Part shown: positions 10,774 through 20,690 of the stretch, one piece after another | Layout of the letters: each line of letters begins with the position of its first letter | Numbering within the stretch: the stretch's first letter is position 1 | Source of the DNA: Bacillota bacterium | Lineage (GTDB): Bacteria; Bacillota; Clostridia; Christensenellales; QALW01 | Direction of reading: 5' to 3' | DNA length: 38,795 nt | NCBI GenBank assembly: GCA_029007865.1 | Contig: JAQXIQ010000022.1 | Location: forward strand, 1 to 38,795 | Made by a program: the position numbers and the translations under genes | Notes under the pieces: generated by a model | What the model was told of the DNA's origin: nothing | Databases searched by the model: none | The model's input: the letters and a program-made list of their open reading frames with translations, nothing else

Positions 10774-10839
10774 AAAAACTGTTTTGATGCTTTTTGATCA
10801 GCACTCTCCCTCCCTTTTCATTTGATTTCACAATAAAAC

Positions 10840-10882
10840 AGAGCAGGAATTCCGACTATCCAGTCATCATCCCTGCCCTGAT
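10840..10882 (-). terminator. Probable rho-independent terminator of the large surface protein gene
   Basis: Minus strand CAGGGCAGG ... CCTGCTCTG then TTTTATTG. Confidence 0.45.
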
Positions 10883-10920
10883 TTTAATGTTTTACAGCAC
10901 CTTAAAGGTATTGCATTATA

Positions 10921-13900
10921 TTATTTATCCAGCTTTCCTTTCTTCTTTTTGTCTACAATAATCGCAGTTCCGCCGGCAACTACTGCCGCTGCAGCAACGG
11001 CGCAAACAGCAACAACTACCGTCGTATTCCCGTTATTATTGTCGCCCTCTCCCGTCGAATCACTGCTGACCGTGATTGCTTTAATAAGGGCTTTCATTTG
11101 CGAATTTGTAAGCAACGGATTGCTCAATCCTTCGGAAGCTTTTACATATACCTCGTCTTTATCCGAGGTTCCGTCAGCCTTAAGATAAGCCTGCATAGCA
11201 GTCTCAAGTAAAGACTTATCGCAGAAAGGTTTTCCGTAAGCTTCTATCTCAGCCAACTGGAGCATATATCCATCCGCCGATGCGGCATCTCCACCAAGTT
11301 TTGTAGCAATCAGTTTTACGAATCTCGCTTTTACCGGAGCGTCCAGATTGACTGTGTAATTCTCGTCCGGAGCCTTACTGTCCGTCTCATTTGCTATATC
11401 AATCCAGGCAATACCGTTTTCCGACAGTTGAATCCTGAAGTCCACCGGCCAGCACTTTGCGCCTTTGGGGTAAACAACCACTTTATCCACATTAAATATA
11501 TCGCAAAAGTCGATTATTACATATTCGGTTGCGTCGGGATTTCTATGCAATTTAACATCAGATGTCCAGCCTGTGTCAAGATCTCCGTCATTGATATACA
11601 AAGCACCCCAGTTCCACTGACGGTATACTTCACTTGTGTCCGAAGAAACCTCATAAGGCTTATTAAGTGCTAAGTTCATGCCTTCGGTATATTCAACAGG
11701 TTCTTCGTCTTCGGCGAAAGCCAAGGGAGCAGGAATCTTGCCGTCGGGATCATCATATACTTCAATTTCGGCAAGCGCAAGATATTCTTCGTAATAGCCG
11801 GAAAATTCAAGCATTATATACTGCGCCTTAACGGCAGCGAACGTCAATGAAGGAACAGACATGCTTTCGATTTTGTATCCGGAAATACCGGCAACCTGCC
11901 GCCAATGAACCTTGTCGTCCGAAACCGATACCTTAATATCCGAAGCAAAATTCCGTCCCAGCGTCACCCTTGAGCCCGCAGGATAAATGTCAACCCTTGT
12001 AAACTCGCGAACGCCCGGGAACGCAACAACAATTTTACTTGCGCTGTTGCCATCGGAAGCCCAACCCTGCGTACCGTCGGCAGCCGCCGCTTTGATGCCG
12101 TCATTGAGGTTGTTCATATACTTATCGTTGGTACCGCATGAGCTATCGCAAATGATTTGAGCGTCAAGAGCAATATTATCCTTGGAAACCGTGTTAATCT
12201 TGTCATGCATTGTGAAATCAACATTTTCGGGCAAAGCAAACAGCTCGCCGTCACCCGCCGCAAGAGTAAGCGTGATTTGGTTGTCGTTAATCGCAAAGTT
12301 CTCAAGTGAACCGTTAACCTTGCTGACCTTCTGTATGGAAGTGATAGACGAGTCAAGCTTCAAGGAAAACGTTTTTTCTTTCAAAAAGTCGTTGTTTACC
12401 ACCATTATGTAGTTTCTGCCCGTGTTTTTATCGCGCAAAAGAGAAACGGTAAAACCGGTGTTATCCGTAGCTTGAACAGGAAAATCGCCGGGGATTTTTT
12501 TCTGTCCCCATGTATTGCCGTTCAGATATACCTCTACCGCATCGCAATTGATAAGAGTCTTACCAAGCGCAAGAACTTCAGCGTCAACCATCTTAACTGT
12601 TTCGTAATGAGCATTCGGAACTCCGTGGGGAGAAATTATACCGTCATTGAAGGGCTCGCTTCTGTTTACGGGAGTAAACCATGTAAAGTATGATATCTGC
12701 TTATATCCGTAAGCAAGATACATATATACTTCATATCTGATGGCACTGTCCTCGGGTCTGCGGAAACCGTTTATAAGCTCGACAGTCTGAATATATGCGC
12801 CGGTTTTTACATTATTGTCAAGACCGACCTGTCTTACAACCTGCATATTGGAAAGGAACCCTTCCCTGTCCATTGAACCGGCAGCTACGCCGAACGGGTA
12901 CCTGTCGTACATCAGATAGTCGAGGGTATACCCTGAAGCCTCACAAAGCTTACACCAGTCGTCAAGCTGACTCTTATATGTCTCCATTGAAGGATAAGCT
13001 GCCGAAGGCAGGAAATTCAAATGCATATATCTGTCGGGATCGGCATCCTTCAGATTTTTATAGCCGCCGATATACAGATTTGGGTTATACGGCTCATCGA
13101 GGATATAGTATCCACCTACCGACGGTATGTTCTTGTATTCGTCCACTATGCTCTTTATTGTATCAGCCGATGCATTAAGCACATTGTTCCCAAGCCTGCT
13201 GTCTCCGACCGTCATCTGCAAACCGTATTTATTGCAAAGACGAAGCATTTCCATTTGCGTCTCTTTGTCATCCAGCAGATCGTTTGCGCCCATAACATAA
13301 GTGATATTAGCATCCGCAATGAGCTTATATTGCTCATCATTTATATAATCCTTTGTGGGCGGCCAGAAAATAGAAATCATAATATTGTCATCAAAAGGGG
13401 TAGGTCTCTCTTTCACTACAACCACCTCACATTTATCACTGAGATTATTCGCGCTGTCTGTAGCGGTTATTGTTGCTTTTCCAACGGCTTTGGCAGTTAC
13501 GACCCCATCGGAATCCACCGTCGCAACCGCGGGATTATCCGACCCCCATGTTACCAACGCTGCTTTTTCTGCATTTATCGCAGTTGCGGTAAGTGTATCG
13601 GAAGTGCCCCGAAGCAGTTCCAAAGCACACTTTGAGATCCTGAGAGTGGGTACCTTTTCAACAGGCGGCTCGTCGGATACTGCGTAAACGGCGATCTCAC
13701 CAAGCTGCACCAGGAGCCCGTCAGACGCCTGCCCCGCGCCTGCGGATTCAACCGCATATCTTTCATAAACATGGATCTGAACATATTGAACCGTTACCGC
13801 AGCAAATCTATGAATGTTCGGTGCAGTGGGTGACTTTACATTTTTCTTTGAATCGGCAACCTCGGTATACCGCTTACCGTCGGCGGATACTTTGACCTTA

Positions 13901-14301
13901 TATGATGTCGGGAATACCGCCGAGGTACCTTTGGGGAACACGCCTACTGCTGATACTTCGGCAGGGTTCTTGAGCTTAATGGTTATTGTAACAGGCGCTG
14001 TTTTATCGGTTTCCTGATCATAAGGGTTTGTTGACCAGCCAAAATCCGTATTGCCGTCAATCAAAAATCTTTTATCCCATAATTCGCCGGGCATCTGGTA
14101 GCTGTTCTCTTCACCTTTCTTATTTGCAGTGCAATCAGATATGGTAACCTCGGCACCTCCGGCGACATTCCGAGTGGAGGGCGGCGCATTGCCCGCAATC
14201 GAGTCATCCGTTCCTTCAAAAGCGAGCGCCGGTACTTGTGCAAGCAGCACCATAACCGTCATAAGCAAAGCAATAATACTGCACAGGTTTTTCTTTTTCA
14301 T
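10921..14301 (-). CDS. Large secreted surface protein: F5/8C (discoidin) domains, Big2-like domain, central glycoside-hydrolase/TIM-barrel-like region, C-terminal TM anchor
   Basis: Start MKKKNLCSIIALLMTVMVLL (SD GGAGGATC); repeated F5/8C-like segments (FGWSTNPYDQ..., TGWTSDVKLHRNPD...FVKLIATKLGG); Big2 segment (ATAINAEKAALVTWGSDNPAVATVDSDGVVTAKAVGKATITAT); GGYYILDEP in the central domain; TM + KKKKGKLDK tail. Confidence 0.85.
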   Translation of the reverse strand: MKKKNLCSIIALLMTVMVLLAQVPALAFEGTDDSIAGNAPPSTRNVAGGAEVTISDCTANKKGEENSYQMPGELWDKRFLIDGNTDFGWSTNPYDQETDKTAPVTITIKLKNPAEVSAVGVFPKGTSAVFPTSYKVKVSADGKRYTEVADSKKNVKSPTAPNIHRFAAVTVQYVQIHVYERYAVESAGAGQASDGLLVQLGEIAVYAVSDEPPVEKVPTLRISKCALELLRGTSDTLTATAINAEKAALVTWGSDNPAVATVDSDGVVTAKAVGKATITATDSANNLSDKCEVVVVKERPTPFDDNIMISIFWPPTKDYINDEQYKLIADANITYVMGANDLLDDKETQMEMLRLCNKYGLQMTVGDSRLGNNVLNASADTIKSIVDEYKNIPSVGGYYILDEPYNPNLYIGGYKNLKDADPDRYMHLNFLPSAAYPSMETYKSQLDDWCKLCEASGYTLDYLMYDRYPFGVAAGSMDREGFLSNMQVVRQVGLDNNVKTGAYIQTVELINGFRRPEDSAIRYEVYMYLAYGYKQISYFTWFTPVNRSEPFNDGIISPHGVPNAHYETVKMVDAEVLALGKTLINCDAVEVYLNGNTWGQKKIPGDFPVQATDNTGFTVSLLRDKNTGRNYIMVVNNDFLKEKTFSLKLDSSITSIQKVSKVNGSLENFAINDNQITLTLAAGDGELFALPENVDFTMHDKINTVSKDNIALDAQIICDSSCGTNDKYMNNLNDGIKAAAADGTQGWASDGNSASKIVVAFPGVREFTRVDIYPAGSRVTLGRNFASDIKVSVSDDKVHWRQVAGISGYKIESMSVPSLTFAAVKAQYIMLEFSGYYEEYLALAEIEVYDDPDGKIPAPLAFAEDEEPVEYTEGMNLALNKPYEVSSDTSEVYRQWNWGALYINDGDLDTGWTSDVKLHRNPDATEYVIIDFCDIFNVDKVVVYPKGAKCWPVDFRIQLSENGIAWIDIANETDSKAPDENYTVNLDAPVKARFVKLIATKLGGDAASADGYMLQLAEIEAYGKPFCDKSLLETAMQAYLKADGTSDKDEVYVKASEGLSNPLLTNSQMKALIKAITVSSDSTGEGDNNNGNTTVVVAVCAVAAAAVVAGGTAIIVDKKKKGKLDK

Positions 14302-14430
14302 ACTGATCCTCCGTACCATAATAACCGCAAAACATCCAAAGGTATTACCGGTTAAACACAGGTTAACATATATAATCACGATTGTCAATACGCAAAATAC
14401 ATTTATACTTCCCGTCCATATAATAACAAA

Positions 14431-14458
14431 GGGAGAAACCGTCGAAACGGTTTCTCCC
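14431..14458 (-). terminator. Rho-independent terminator of the MerR-FGGY gene
   Basis: Perfect 11-bp stem GGGAGAAACCG / CGGTTTCTCCC, T-rich on the minus strand (TTTGTTATT). Confidence 0.7.
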
Positions 14459-14499
14459 CGAGTTATGCTGTCGGTTTGCGGATATAATATTTGCGGTCA

Positions 14500-16215
14500 C
14501 TATTCAGAAATCGCGTTAGAAGCAAAAAGCGCTGCGCCGACCGCAGATTCTTCGGTCAGATCGGAAACAGAAGGTTTGCTGCCGAAATACTCCTCTATCA
14601 CCGTACACAGCAGCGGATTTTTTCTGACGGCATTTCCGGATGCAATTATGCAGCCGCTATTGCTTTTATCCATTTTTACATAAGCATCATACAATTCCTT
14701 TATCATGCCGTGCATTACCCCGTTAACAAGATAGCCCGGGAGAAAATTGTCCGCCGTTATACCCGTAATACTGCCTGTTTTATCCGGCTCAAGACGCGTT
14801 CCGCAGAAAGCGGTACACACCTCCGGAACTCTGACTTCGGGGCCGCATTGCTTTGCGAGCTTTTCCAACAGTCCGTACTGCTCGTGCTCCTCTCCGGTGG
14901 CGGTCTGTATTACGGCGCGCATAAACCGTTCCGTAAGAGCATAAGCATAGCCCCCGCACAGCGCCGAGTAGCACTTAAGGAATTTTCCGTTAAAATACGG
15001 CCGTATCTCAATGCCTTCATCGGTACTGCAGCAATTGTCGCACACCACCGATATCTGACTTCCGGTGCCGATATTGATTAACACCGCATCCTCGCTGCTT
15101 CCGGCCGTGGCTCCCAAAAAACTTGCCTGATGATCACCTATAGCCGTGTAAACCGGGATTCTGCCATCATGTAGCCCAACCTGCTGCGCCGAATTAACCA
15201 CCTCCGGCAAAACCGAAATATCCACGCCCAGCCTGCAAAGCGCTTCGCGGTCAAAGTCCATCGTCCGCAGATCAAAGTACCCCAGCGACGCAGCGTTTAT
15301 TGCGTGCATCAGCGGCTTCTTTCTGCCGGTGAGCCGCATACAGGCATAATCCATCACGGTACATATCGTCGCGCCGTCGCCCGGTATTTCCCCGCTTTGC
15401 GTCAGACAGAAATGTGTAAGCAGTCCGTACCCCGTCGGAACCCTTATCCCGGTACGCCGGTATGCCTCGTCACAGTATGTTCCCTCACCGTTGAAGATTC
15501 TGTCGCCGCTCTTATCCTGCCAGGTGTACAGCGGAGAAACGCTGTGCCCCTCGCAGTCCAGATACAGTATACCGTGCATTTGCCCCGTAACGCCTATCGC
15601 GCTGATATTTGGATAGGTACGCTTAACCATATCAAGAAGCGCCGTAACCTCGGAAATTATCTTTTCCGGATCCTGAGTTTTATATCCCGCGCCGCCCGGT
15701 ACAGCGCTGTTATTCGGTATATTATACGACTCCTCCGAGGCATTCTCTCTGTTTACAACAACAAGGCTTATTGTGCTGGTTCCGATATCTATACCCACCG
15801 TCACCGGAGCCTCCCTGCGGAAGCCCGAGTCGGTATCCTCTGTTTTTTTGCCGGAAGCAAGCTCGCTGTCCCGCAGAGCCTGCAGCATGACATTCCAGTC
15901 AGAACAGTTTTCCAGCATGGTACGGCACATTTCCAACTGCTGCGAGTTATTCAGCCTGTCCTCCCTCAGCGTTTTTAACCGTGTTTTTATCAGCGATTCC
16001 AGAGAGATCATTCCGTTCTGCCAAAGCAGTATATCGGAAATACTGACATCCACGGCTCTCAAAGCCTTTATCCTGAGTATCTTGCCTATGAGTTCCTCAC
16101 TGTACTCACGGTAAGCATTGTCCTTTCTTTCCGTGCTGAACAAGCCCTTATCCTCATAGAACCTCAGGGTTTTCTTGCTCAGACCGGTTCTGTCCGAAGC
16201 TTCGTTGATATTCAT
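14500..16215 (-). CDS. MerR-type HTH regulator fused to an FGGY-family carbohydrate kinase (sedoheptulokinase-like)
   Basis: N-terminus MNINEASDRTGLSKKTLRFYEDKGLFSTERKDNAYREYSEELIGKILRIKALR = MerR HTH; from about residue 140 GIDIGTSTISLVVV, IGVTGQMHGILYLD, LYTWQDKSGD, INIGTGSQISVV = FGGY kinase. Start at 16215 by SD spacing. Confidence 0.9.
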   Translation of the reverse strand: MNINEASDRTGLSKKTLRFYEDKGLFSTERKDNAYREYSEELIGKILRIKALRAVDVSISDILLWQNGMISLESLIKTRLKTLREDRLNNSQQLEMCRTMLENCSDWNVMLQALRDSELASGKKTEDTDSGFRREAPVTVGIDIGTSTISLVVVNRENASEESYNIPNNSAVPGGAGYKTQDPEKIISEVTALLDMVKRTYPNISAIGVTGQMHGILYLDCEGHSVSPLYTWQDKSGDRIFNGEGTYCDEAYRRTGIRVPTGYGLLTHFCLTQSGEIPGDGATICTVMDYACMRLTGRKKPLMHAINAASLGYFDLRTMDFDREALCRLGVDISVLPEVVNSAQQVGLHDGRIPVYTAIGDHQASFLGATAGSSEDAVLINIGTGSQISVVCDNCCSTDEGIEIRPYFNGKFLKCYSALCGGYAYALTERFMRAVIQTATGEEHEQYGLLEKLAKQCGPEVRVPEVCTAFCGTRLEPDKTGSITGITADNFLPGYLVNGVMHGMIKELYDAYVKMDKSNSGCIIASGNAVRKNPLLCTVIEEYFGSKPSVSDLTEESAVGAALFASNAISE

Positions 16216-16247
16216 CCGCATCATTCCTTTTATATTGGCTGATACTG

Positions 16248-16278
16248 ATTTTATACTTTACAGCAGGTGGAATGTCAA
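16248..16278 (-). promoter_or_regulatory. Promoter of the MerR-FGGY gene with MerR-like 19-bp spacer option and imperfect dyad
   Basis: TTGACA - 19 bp - TAAAAT (or 17 bp to TATAAA); spacer region holds imperfect dyad ACATTCCA-cctgc-TGTAAAGT. Confidence 0.55.
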
Positions 16279-16522
16279 GAAAAACATACAAAATAAACTG
16301 CAAATAATTGCAAACACAAAGCTTATGGCAATGTATGCTCTGATCTTGCGGGCGAGCTTGTGACACGGTTATTTTAATCAGACTGTTTTCAATATGTACT
16401 CCAACTTTTTCGTGTTTTATGTTATAATACTTCAGCGATGCACTCTTTATAAATTTACCAGTGCTTCACAAAAGCATACCGGCATCGCCGGGCACGGCCA
16501 TGCTTGCAGAAAGGACAGTATT

Positions 16523-17188
16523 ATGGATCTTATCACGGCAATACACGAACGGCACAGTGTTCGCCGCTACACGGACAGCAAAATCCCCGACGATATAATC
16601 TGCGCTCTGCAGGAGGAGATCAATGCCTGCAACAGCGCTTCGGGTCTGCACATTCAGCTCGTGCTCAATGAGCCGAAAGCGTTCGACTGCTTTATGGCTC
16701 ATTACGGCAAATTCAGCGGCGTAAAAAACTATATTGCCTTGGTTGGCCCCAAAAGCTCGGAGCTGGACGGCCTTTGCGGGTATTACGGAGAACGGCTGGT
16801 GCTTAAAGCTCAGCAACTGGGGCTGAACACCTGCTGGGTAGCTATGTCATACAAAAAGATCCCCGGCGCGTTCCGGGCGTGCAAAGGCGAAAAGCTCACC
16901 GTGGTGATTGCCTTTGGCTACGGCGCTTCACAGGGCTGCGCGCACACTTCCAAATCCGCTCAGTCCGTCAGCAACATAAACGACGCCTCTCCGGACTGGT
17001 TCCGGGCAGGCGTGGAAGCCGCGCTTCTGGCTCCCACCGCCATGAATCAGCAAAAGTTCACTCTTACCTATTCGGGCGGTAAGGTGTCTGCCAAGGCAGG
17101 CCCGGGTTTTTATACGGCACTGGATCTTGGCATTGTCAAATATCACTTTGAAATCGGTGCCGGCCGCGAAAACTTTGAGTGGGTATGA
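16523..17188 (+). CDS. Nitroreductase-family protein
   Basis: MDLITAIHERHSVRRYTDSKIPDDII; GLNTCWVAMSYKKIPGAFRACKGEKLTVVIAFGYG; ALLAPTAMNQQKFT. Start by the AAAGGA SD. Confidence 0.85.
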   Translation: MDLITAIHERHSVRRYTDSKIPDDIICALQEEINACNSASGLHIQLVLNEPKAFDCFMAHYGKFSGVKNYIALVGPKSSELDGLCGYYGERLVLKAQQLGLNTCWVAMSYKKIPGAFRACKGEKLTVVIAFGYGASQGCAHTSKSAQSVSNINDASPDWFRAGVEAALLAPTAMNQQKFTLTYSGGKVSAKAGPGFYTALDLGIVKYHFEIGAGRENFEWV

Positions 17189-17235
17189 AGCCCGGCGCAT
17201 AAGCACGGACTAACAGAATCACGGAGGATAAAAAA

Positions 17236-18030
17236 GTGAGATATATTCTTGTAACCGGCGCGTACGGGGGCATGGGCTCCAAAGCAGTATCTGCGCTCAG
17301 ACAGCAGGGCTTCTTCGTCTTTGCGATGGACAAAAAAGTGGGAGCCCCGGAGGACAACCTGCTGCCGCTGCAGGCTGACATTACCGACGCACACAGCATA
17401 CAAAGCGCTTTTGAAAAAGTCCGCGAGGTAACCGACGAACTTTTTGCCGTAATACATTTTGCCGGTGTTTATATGCTGGATTCCCTTGCGGAGATCCCAG
17501 AGGAAAGCCTTATGCTGGCATTCCGGGTCAATTTCTTCGGCGCATTCCTGATAAACAAAACCTTTCTGCCCCTGCTTAAAAGCGGCAGCAGGATTATTAT
17601 TATGACCAGCGAGCTTGCTCCGCTTGACCCCCTGCCCTTTACCGGCATCTATGCCGTTACAAAGGGTACTCTGGACAAATACGCATACTCGCTGCGCATG
17701 GAGCTGCAGCTTTTGGGGATCTCGGTCTCGGTAATGCGTGCGGGCGCGGTGGATACCGGGATGCTCGGCGTCTCAACCGAGGCTCTGAACAGGTTCTGCG
17801 GCAATACCCGGCTTTACTCGTGTAACGCCGCACGCTTCAGAAACATTGTCAATAATGTCGAGGCCAGACGCATCCCGCCGGAAAAGGTCGCGCGTAAAAT
17901 GCTGCATATTCTTTCTGCCAAAAGCCCCGCCTTCGCATACTCCGTAAACCGCAATCCGCTGCTGCTGTTGCTCAATATGCTGCCCAAGAGACTTCAGCTC
18001 TTTATCATCCGGCTTATTCTCAAGCCCTGA
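17236..18030 (+). CDS. Short-chain dehydrogenase/reductase (SDR)
   Basis: ILVTGAYGGMGSKAV, IYAVTKGTLDKYAYSLRMEL (YxxxK); GTG start with GGAGGA SD. Confidence 0.9.
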   Translation: MRYILVTGAYGGMGSKAVSALRQQGFFVFAMDKKVGAPEDNLLPLQADITDAHSIQSAFEKVREVTDELFAVIHFAGVYMLDSLAEIPEESLMLAFRVNFFGAFLINKTFLPLLKSGSRIIIMTSELAPLDPLPFTGIYAVTKGTLDKYAYSLRMELQLLGISVSVMRAGAVDTGMLGVSTEALNRFCGNTRLYSCNAARFRNIVNNVEARRIPPEKVARKMLHILSAKSPAFAYSVNRNPLLLLLNMLPKRLQLFIIRLILKP

Positions 18031-18097
18031 GCGCAGCGCCTGCCGCAGCGACGGCTGCTTACCCCGTTTTTAAAATCAATTCTGTCGGAATATCAAT

Positions 18098-18132
18098 AGC
18101 GCCGGAGCCAAAACTTAGCTCCGGCGCTTTAC
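18098..18132. terminator. Bidirectional terminator between convergent SDR and GGDEF-EAL genes
   Basis: 11-bp stem AGCGCCGGAGC / GCTCCGGCGCT followed by TTTA. Confidence 0.65.
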
Positions 18133-18143
18133 TGCCTCCGGTG

Positions 18144-20432
18144 TCAATTCCGGTTCTGGCCGGAAGGACGCAAACGTTTTATGTTGTTAAGCGAGGTGTC
18201 CTCTTTTAAGAAATCAACAAAATCGATCACGTGCATAGGCTTTGCGTAATAATACCCCTGAATAATATCGCAGCCCAGCGCTTTCATCCTGTTCAGATCC
18301 TCTACCGTTTCCACTCCCTCCTGGGTAACGGTCATTCCCAGATCCTTGCTCACACTTATAAGCATTTTGAGCAGAGCGTCATCCTTCGCGGGATCTTTGC
18401 CATGTTTTATCAGGGCGCGGTCCAGTTTAAGCTCGTCTACAGAGAGCTCTTTTACCGCTATCAGCGAAGAGCTGCCCATGCCGAAATCGTCAATGGAGCA
18501 TCTGAATCCGTTGCTCCTGAGCGTAGTTATCAGGGTTTCAAACAGCTCGTAGCAGTCGGCGGCAAAGCTCTCCGTAAACTCCAGTGTTATAAAGCCGTCC
18601 GCAACTCCGTATTCCTTCTTTTTTTCAATATAGAATTTCAGGAAATCCGGCCGGATTGCCGTCGCACGCGACACATTTACGGACAGCGGAACCATCCTGT
18701 CGCCCTCGGCAATAGAGTTGTTCATAAAGCTGCAGGTTTCTTCGAAAACATAATGGTCAAGCTCGGAAATAAATCCGTTTGCCTCAAACAAACGAATGAA
18801 GGAATCCGGCGCAACATAGGACTGGCGCTGAAGGTCATACCATCTAACCAGAACCTCGGCGGAATCCATGCGATCGTTCCTGATACTGTACTTGGGCTGA
18901 AAGAACAGCTTGAATTCCCTGTTCCTGAGCGCAGCTTTCATTTTGCTCTCGTACTCCGCCTCCATCAGATAAGCGGAAGCTATTGCGGAATCATAAACGG
19001 TATAGGGCGAATTAGGATGGCTTCGGTTTGCGCGCATAGCTATTTTTGCACAGTCCAGCATATTGTCTATATCTCTTCTGCTGTTATCCCTGACCGGGAA
19101 AATACCCACCGAAATCTTAATATCCACGCCGGTATTACCGGAAGCTGTGTAATTTGATACGATGGTACCCATGAGCTTTATTCTTTCTCCCAGCTCGGTT
19201 ATATCGGTATAATGCAAAATCATTACAAAGGAATCGTCCACCGCATGACCGAAACTCTCGTTATCGTCTGTCATCTGCTGGCAGATATTGGAAACAAACT
19301 CCAGTATTGCACCGGCCTCCTGATCGCCCAGGTGCTCCTTGATGTAATGAAACTTGTATATGTCAAAATACACTACGGCATATCTGGCAAACCGGTTTTC
19401 CTCCAGGATCGTTTTTGCCTCCAGCATAAACTTCTGGTATGTATTGCATCCGAGCTTCGGATCCCGATCTATGACCCGTAAAAGCTTCTTTTTGTCCGAA
19501 TGTATCTGAATACTGCTAATAACCAGTGCCGCAACGGCAAAAATCGCAAGAAATACCGAAACTCCCAGGACTCTGTCGTACAGCAGATATTCGCTGCGCA
19601 GTATCTCATCGGCAGAAAATAGCTGCAGGATAAAGCATTCGTCCCTCATTCCGTCAACATTCGTGCATACCGCGACATATTTATCGCCGTCTATAATGAT
19701 TGAGGAAACGCCTCCGTTTGCCTGGACGGCATTCTGTCTGACCGTATCAACGGCGGCCTTGCTTTGGGAAATATTATACAGATAATCAAAGGCATTATGG
19801 CTCACATCGGTTTTCATTCCGTCGGAAACCTGCGTTTCCACAATACCTCCGTCCTGCGAACAGAAAAAATAATACCTTGTGTACTGATGCAGATTATCAG
19901 TACCGTTAAACAGCCTGGAAACGGCAAAATAAGCCAGCACGCCGTCGGTAAGAGCGCTGCCCTGAACCGGGCTGTACACGGCTACGCACGGGATCCCCAG
20001 CGAAGGATCAATATATATTTTGCTGCAGGATAATCTGCCGGAAGCAATGATCTGCTGCACCTGCGGCTCCGAAGCGGAACCGACGCTCTCCCCGTATCGG
20101 TACTCCGGAACACCGTCCTGAAGAAACTGCAGACAGATAAACCCGTATTGCGCCACCTTCTCGTTGCCGAACTCGTCCATTTTTTCAAAGTCGCTGACGG
20201 CTCCCGCTTGCGAAGCTATGCGTTCCACCTCGGATAACGAGGTCTCTATTTCATTCCGGACGGATTCAGTGGCCTGCATTGAGTAGCGCTGGGCAATAAT
20301 TGCTGATTCGTTATCAAAATATGAAGCGCTTTGTGACAGAAGATAAAAGCTGTATGCCAGTGACGAGATAATAACTATACCGATAAAAGCCGGAAGGACG
20401 CTTTTTATCATGCTTCGTAATTTAGTTTTCAC
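18144..20432 (-). CDS. Membrane-anchored GGDEF (degenerate) - EAL protein, probable c-di-GMP phosphodiesterase
   Basis: N-terminal TM, extracytoplasmic region, second TM; GGDEF site reads AVDDS; EAL domain retains EVLVRW, SVNVS, EFTES, DDFGMGSSSL, ELKLDR, QEGVET, QGYYYAKPM. Confidence 0.9.
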   Translation of the reverse strand: MKTKLRSMIKSVLPAFIGIVIISSLAYSFYLLSQSASYFDNESAIIAQRYSMQATESVRNEIETSLSEVERIASQAGAVSDFEKMDEFGNEKVAQYGFICLQFLQDGVPEYRYGESVGSASEPQVQQIIASGRLSCSKIYIDPSLGIPCVAVYSPVQGSALTDGVLAYFAVSRLFNGTDNLHQYTRYYFFCSQDGGIVETQVSDGMKTDVSHNAFDYLYNISQSKAAVDTVRQNAVQANGGVSSIIIDGDKYVAVCTNVDGMRDECFILQLFSADEILRSEYLLYDRVLGVSVFLAIFAVAALVISSIQIHSDKKKLLRVIDRDPKLGCNTYQKFMLEAKTILEENRFARYAVVYFDIYKFHYIKEHLGDQEAGAILEFVSNICQQMTDDNESFGHAVDDSFVMILHYTDITELGERIKLMGTIVSNYTASGNTGVDIKISVGIFPVRDNSRRDIDNMLDCAKIAMRANRSHPNSPYTVYDSAIASAYLMEAEYESKMKAALRNREFKLFFQPKYSIRNDRMDSAEVLVRWYDLQRQSYVAPDSFIRLFEANGFISELDHYVFEETCSFMNNSIAEGDRMVPLSVNVSRATAIRPDFLKFYIEKKKEYGVADGFITLEFTESFAADCYELFETLITTLRSNGFRCSIDDFGMGSSSLIAVKELSVDELKLDRALIKHGKDPAKDDALLKMLISVSKDLGMTVTQEGVETVEDLNRMKALGCDIIQGYYYAKPMHVIDFVDFLKEDTSLNNIKRLRPSGQNRN

Positions 20433-20465
20433 ATCCTTCGCCTCCTTTTATCAAAAATACCGCAT

Positions 20466-20690
20466 TTATTTATTTCTCAGGCTTATCTCCAGTTCCTGCA
20501 TTTTGCTTCTAAGTTCTTCTATTTCCGCAGTATAGCGGTTAAAATAATCAACATCGGTATCATCCGGAGTCGTATTTGATAAAATTGCGTTAATCAACGC
20601 CGCCTGTGAGCGAATGCGCTTTTTTTCTATCTCTTCTATCTTCTTTTTATACTTTTTTATGCCGCGTTTTAAAGTGAGTTTTTCAAACAT
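20466..20690 (-). CDS. Small coiled-coil hypothetical protein
   Basis: MFEKLTLKRGIKKYKKKIEEIEKKRIRSQAALINAILSN...ELRSKMQELEISLRNK; start overlaps the stop of the upstream signal peptidase. Confidence 0.65.
   Translation of the reverse strand: MFEKLTLKRGIKKYKKKIEEIEKKRIRSQAALINAILSNTTPDDTDVDYFNRYTAEIEELRSKMQELEISLRNK

Noticed and set aside
18231-19157. 308-aa plus-strand ORF opposite the GGDEF-EAL gene
   Set aside because: Antisense to intact EAL motifs, no recognisable domain.
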